Below, in pieces: positions 60,777-64,000 of a stretch of DNA of 64,000 bases (positions are counted from its first letter, which is position 1; each line of letters starts with the position of its first letter). Source of the DNA: Carnobacterium gallinarum DSM 4847 (lineage in GTDB: Bacteria; Bacillota; Bacilli; Lactobacillales; Carnobacteriaceae); assembly GCF_000744375.1 (NCBI RefSeq), contig NZ_JQLU01000005.1, positions 1,984,001 to 2,048,000 of the forward strand. Reading direction: 5' to 3'. The translations under genes were made by a program, and so were the position numbers. Under the pieces are notes generated by a model that saw nothing but the letters and a program-made list of their open reading frames with translations, was not told where the DNA came from and searched no databases.

Positions 60777-61427
60777 ATGAAAAAAGTTGAAATCTTAAAT
60801 AAATTAGAAAAAAGTGGTGTCATCGCAGTATTGAGAGCGGATTCAAAAGAAGACGCTTTGAAAATCAGTCATGCGGTAGTTGCTGGTGGGATGACAGGTT
60901 TAGAATTAACATTTACTGTGCCTGATGCAGACCAAGTGATTCGTGAACTAAAGGCTGCTTATCAAACTCGTTCAGATGTTGTGATTGGAGCAGGTACGGT
61001 GCTAGATGTGACAACAGCACGTTTAGCAATTTTAGCTGGTGCAGAATATATTGTTAGCCCGTGTTTTGATCAAGATACAGCAGAACTTTGTAATTTGTAT
61101 CAAATCCCATACTTACCAGGTTGCATGAGCATTACAGAAATTAAAACAGCTATGAAATCTGGTGTCGATATTGTTAAGCTATTCCCTGGAAGTGCTTTTG
61201 GACCAAGTTTCATTGGTGCGATAAAAGCTCCGTTGCCACATGCGAATATCATGCCAACAGGTGGAGTAAGTATTGATAATATGGATGAATGGCTAAATGC
61301 GGGGTGTGTTGCAGTTGGAGTAGGAGGCAATTTGTTAGCGCCAGCCAAAACAGGCAATTATGGTAGGATTTCTGAATTAGCGAAAGAATATATGGATAAG
61401 TTAGCTGAAATCAGAAAGGACGCTTAG
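60777..61427 (+). CDS. kdgA: 2-dehydro-3-deoxy-6-phosphogluconate (KDPG) aldolase
   Basis: 216 residues from the ATG at 60777 behind GAGGAGG; the in-frame ATG at 60762 overlaps that site. VIAVLRADS at the start, IGAGTVLD, SPCFD and the Schiff-base Lys in DIVKLFPGSAFG are the KDPG/KHG aldolase marks. It splits KDPG to pyruvate and glyceraldehyde-3-phosphate, the last step of uronate breakdown. First gene of the operon; the KDG kinase starts two bases later. Confidence 0.93.
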   Translation: MKKVEILNKLEKSGVIAVLRADSKEDALKISHAVVAGGMTGLELTFTVPDADQVIRELKAAYQTRSDVVIGAGTVLDVTTARLAILAGAEYIVSPCFDQDTAELCNLYQIPYLPGCMSITEIKTAMKSGVDIVKLFPGSAFGPSFIGAIKAPLPHANIMPTGGVSIDNMDEWLNAGCVAVGVGGNLLAPAKTGNYGRISELAKEYMDKLAEIRKDA

Positions 61428-61429
61428 TT

Positions 61430-62449
61430 ATGAGTAAAATCTTAACTTTAGGGGAAATTATGCTGCGTTTAGCAACAGATACCGGTATTCGTCTAGATCA
61501 TACACAGCAATTTATGGCTCACTATGGTGGTGGCGAGGCGAATGTTGCGATTAGTTTGGCTAATTATGGTCATGAAGTGAAATATGCGAGTAAGGTACCT
61601 AGTAATCCTCTAGGAAATGCAGTTAAGAAGCATCTACAAAGTTATGGAGTCTTAGTGGATTCTTTAATCATGGGTGGAGAACGCTTAGGTATGTATTATC
61701 TAGAAAGTGGCTGTGGTGAAAGAGGTGCCGCTGTTGTTTATGACCGTGCCTATTCAAGCTTTGCAACAATGAAAGAGTTAGAATGGAATTTCGATCAACT
61801 TTTTGCGGACGTTGAGCTGATTCATTTATCTGGAATTACACCAGCCTTATCAAAAAATTGGCAAAAAATGATCTTGGAACTTTTAAAAGAAGCAAAAAAA
61901 CGTTCTATTAAAATCAGCTTTGATATGAATTATCGTGGCAAATTATGGACAGTCCTAGCAGCTAAACAAACTTTTAAAGAAATCTTACCATACGTAGATT
62001 ATTGTTCAGCTGGCAAGTTAGATGCACTAAATTTTATGGATATTCCAGAAAATGAAAGCGCACTAAACTTAGAGTCAGCCGCTGATATGGCTTATTATTA
62101 TCAAGCAATGAACGCTAAATATCCAAACATTCAAGTGTTTTATTCAACTTTACGGGAAGTCTACTCAGCTAGCCACAACACACTTCAAGGAACTGTTTGG
62201 AATCAAGGTGAGCTTGTAACTTCAAAAATTCATGAAATCAATCCAATTGTGGATCGTGTTGGTGGTGGGGATGCATTTGCTGGTGGGATTTTACATGGCT
62301 TACTAGTGAAAATGAAGTTGAATGAGATGGTTGATTTTGCTACAGCTGCTTCAGCATTAAAGCATACGATACATGGTGATTGTAATCAATTTTCAATTGC
62401 TGAGGTGAAAGCTTTTGTCGCAGCAGAGTCAGGGAAAATTGTTCGATAA
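61430..62449 (+). CDS. kdgK: 2-dehydro-3-deoxygluconokinase
   Basis: 339 residues of the PfkB family: YGGGEANVAISLANYG near residue 35 and the C-terminal ATP site DRVGGGDAFAGGILHGL with catalytic Asp. It phosphorylates ketodeoxygluconate to KDPG, the substrate of the aldolase encoded just upstream. The longer form with YLESGCGERGAAVVYDRAYSS is typical for KDG kinases of Firmicutes. Confidence 0.92.
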   Translation: MSKILTLGEIMLRLATDTGIRLDHTQQFMAHYGGGEANVAISLANYGHEVKYASKVPSNPLGNAVKKHLQSYGVLVDSLIMGGERLGMYYLESGCGERGAAVVYDRAYSSFATMKELEWNFDQLFADVELIHLSGITPALSKNWQKMILELLKEAKKRSIKISFDMNYRGKLWTVLAAKQTFKEILPYVDYCSAGKLDALNFMDIPENESALNLESAADMAYYYQAMNAKYPNIQVFYSTLREVYSASHNTLQGTVWNQGELVTSKIHEINPIVDRVGGGDAFAGGILHGLLVKMKLNEMVDFATAASALKHTIHGDCNQFSIAEVKAFVAAESGKIVR

Positions 62450-62477
62450 ACTAATAGAAATAGGGAGCGATTAAGCA

Positions 62478-63314
62478 ATGAAAATGGAAACAAGGTACAC
62501 ACACAGTCCAGAGGACATTCGTCATTATTCAACAGAAGAATTAAGAAGAGAGTTTTTAGTTGAAAAAATCTTTACACCGGGTGAAGTTCAGTTAACGTAT
62601 ACTCACAATGACCGTATGATTTTTGGTGGGGTAACGCCAACAGATCAACCACTATCCATTGAATTATCAACAGAATTAGGCGTAACTTATTTCTTAGAAA
62701 GACGCGAATTAGGTGTGATTAACATTGGTGGACCAGGAGCAATCCAAATAGAAGGTGTGACTGAGTCAATGAAAAAACAAGACGGCTACTATATTGGTAA
62801 AGAAACAAAGGACATTCAGTTTACATCAGAAGATCCTAAAAATCCTGCCAAATTCTACTGTGTTTCAGTACCCGCTCATCATAAATACCCAAATGTAAAA
62901 ATTAGTATTGATTCAATTACACCGATGGAAACAGGCGAGTCAGGTACACTAAACAAACGTAAAATCTATCAATATGTTCATCCTAATGTTTGTGAAAGTT
63001 GTCAATTACAAATGGGCTACACTGTTTTAGAGCCAGGTAGCTCTTGGAACACAATGCCTTGTCATACACATGAACGCCGTATGGAGACGTATTTATACTT
63101 TGATATGAAACCTGAAACACGTGTGTTCCACTTTATGGGCAAACCAGATGAAACTAAACATCTAGTGATTGGAAATGAACAAGGAGCAATCTCACCTAGT
63201 TGGTCAATCCATACAGGCGTTGCGACAAGCGATTATACTTTTATTTGGGCAATGTGTGGCGAGAATATCACGTATGATGATATGGATATGGTACCAATGA
63301 GTGAATTAAAATAA
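62478..63314 (+). CDS. kduI: 5-dehydro-4-deoxy-D-glucuronate isomerase
   Basis: 278 residues, normal length. FGGVTPTDQPL, the cupin metal site MPCHTHERRMETYLYFD with His, His and Glu ligands, and a C-terminal TFIWAMCGENITYDDMD. It isomerises 4-deoxy-5-ketouronate, made from unsaturated uronates of pectin or glycosaminoglycans, to 2,5-diketo-3-deoxygluconate. Third gene of the operon, AGGGAGCG site. Confidence 0.95.
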   Translation: MKMETRYTHSPEDIRHYSTEELRREFLVEKIFTPGEVQLTYTHNDRMIFGGVTPTDQPLSIELSTELGVTYFLERRELGVINIGGPGAIQIEGVTESMKKQDGYYIGKETKDIQFTSEDPKNPAKFYCVSVPAHHKYPNVKISIDSITPMETGESGTLNKRKIYQYVHPNVCESCQLQMGYTVLEPGSSWNTMPCHTHERRMETYLYFDMKPETRVFHFMGKPDETKHLVIGNEQGAISPSWSIHTGVATSDYTFIWAMCGENITYDDMDMVPMSELK

Positions 63315-63368
63315 GCAACTAGTATTAGTGAATGAAAATAAAAATAACATTATATAGGAGGAATTGGA

Positions 63369-64000
63369 ATGAGTTTAGATAGTTTTAAAATGAATCTTTT
63401 TAGTCTTGAAGGGAAAGCAGCAATCGTAACAGGTGGGAATACTGGTTTAGGACAAGGGTATGCAGTGGCATTAGCAGAAGCTGGAGCAGACTTATTTATT
63501 CCAACATTTGATAATAATTGGGATGAAACACGAGCGTTAATCGAAAGTAAAGGTCGCCGTGCTGAATTTATTCAATTAGATTTAACAAAAGAAGATTCGC
63601 CTAAAAAAGTTGTGGATGCCTGTTTAGCAGCTTATGGTAAAATTGATATCTTAATCAACAATGCTGGAACAATTCGTCGTGCACCGTTATTGGAATACAA
63701 AGCGGAAGACTGGAATGCCGTAATGAATATTAATCTAAATGCGGTTTATTTCTTAAGTCAAGAAGTTGCTAAAGTTATGGTAAAACAAGAAAGTGGAAAA
63801 ATCATCAATATTGCCTCAATGCTTTCATTCCAAGGTGGAAAATTCGTACCGCCTTATACAGCTAGTAAACATGGGGTTGCTGGGATTACGAAAGCATTTG
63901 CGAATGAATTAAGTGTGCATAATGTTCAAGTGAATGCCATTGCACCTGGATATATTAAAACAGCAAATACAGAACCAATTCGTCAAGATCCAGCACGTAA
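63369..64000 (+). CDS. kduD: 2-deoxy-D-gluconate 3-dehydrogenase (partial, runs off the window)
   Basis: First 210 codons of a short-chain dehydrogenase. NAD motif VTGGNTGLGQGYA, ILINNAGTIRR, catalytic Ser in INIASMLSFQGG and Tyr/Lys in PPYTASKHGV, then APGYIKTANTEPIR, which is the KduD-specific ending. It reduces 2,5-diketo-3-deoxygluconate to KDG for KdgK. ATG behind AGGAGG. The C-terminus is beyond the window. Confidence 0.93.
   Translation, partial: MSLDSFKMNLFSLEGKAAIVTGGNTGLGQGYAVALAEAGADLFIPTFDNNWDETRALIESKGRRAEFIQLDLTKEDSPKKVVDACLAAYGKIDILINNAGTIRRAPLLEYKAEDWNAVMNINLNAVYFLSQEVAKVMVKQESGKIINIASMLSFQGGKFVPPYTASKHGVAGITKAFANELSVHNVQVNAIAPGYIKTANTEPIRQDPAR

Overview
The window reads as the chromosome of a low-GC Gram-positive of the order Lactobacillales. 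Support comes from AT-rich codon use, strong AGGAGG-type ribosome binding sites, U-tailed hairpin terminators, LPxTG and lipoprotein surface proteins, an AmaP/Asp23 envelope operon, a fused GlnPH transporter and a Lactococcus-type branched-chain keto-acid decarboxylase. Carnobacterium (C. maltaromaticum or a close relative) fits best, but the species call is inference from gene content. No rRNA or tRNA gene was seen.

Layout. 1-10.3 kb: nucleoside deoxyribosyltransferase, a secreted 3D-domain wall protein, a GH1 phospho-beta-glucosidase, then a redox-looking run of two-DM13 lipoprotein, DoxX protein, two-component system and atypical flavin disulfide reductase. 10.4-18.5 kb: uvrC, an AraC remnant, the glnQ/glnPH transporter with a GlnR-type box, a TetR-GNAT pair, and two divergent Crp/Fnr-like regulators. 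18.5-22.1 kb: a four-gene cell-surface cluster. 22.1-23.4 kb: a promoter-to-terminator structured RNA followed by five tandem 85-bp repeats. 23.4-35.6 kb: mostly core metabolism (2-hydroxyacid dehydrogenase, MarR/keto-acid decarboxylase pair, pdxK, ung, pta, amaP-DUF2273-asp23, rpiA). 35.6-37.7 kb: an MFS exporter locus with two unannotated micro-ORFs of 18 and 27 codons. 37.7-43.3 kb: hydrolase, ECF sigma/anti-sigma pair, a MarR regulator with tandem operators, and an IclR regulator.

43.3-60.5 kb is an accessory island of type VII secretion (T7SSb) polymorphic toxins. It begins with an ISL3 transposase relic. A complete DUF3130-DUF3958-LXG toxin operon with an AHH nuclease tip follows, then a chain of 5'-truncated copies of the LXG gene, each carrying a different C-terminal toxin and its own immunity gene. 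Next is a second full toxin operon with a non-LXG N-terminus and its own small helical partners, again followed by truncated copies with new tips. IS5 and IS110 relics, SUKH fragments, repeated hairpins and a second, broken copy of the first immunity gene are scattered through it. The secretion machine itself (EssA/B/C) is not in the window.

60.7-64 kb: the kdgA-kdgK-kduI-kduD operon for unsaturated uronate/ketodeoxygluconate catabolism. A TTTCY-N5-GGAAA inverted repeat lies both in its leader and at the promoter of the IclR gene at 42.5 kb. The toxin island therefore probably sits between a KdgR-like regulator and its target operon.
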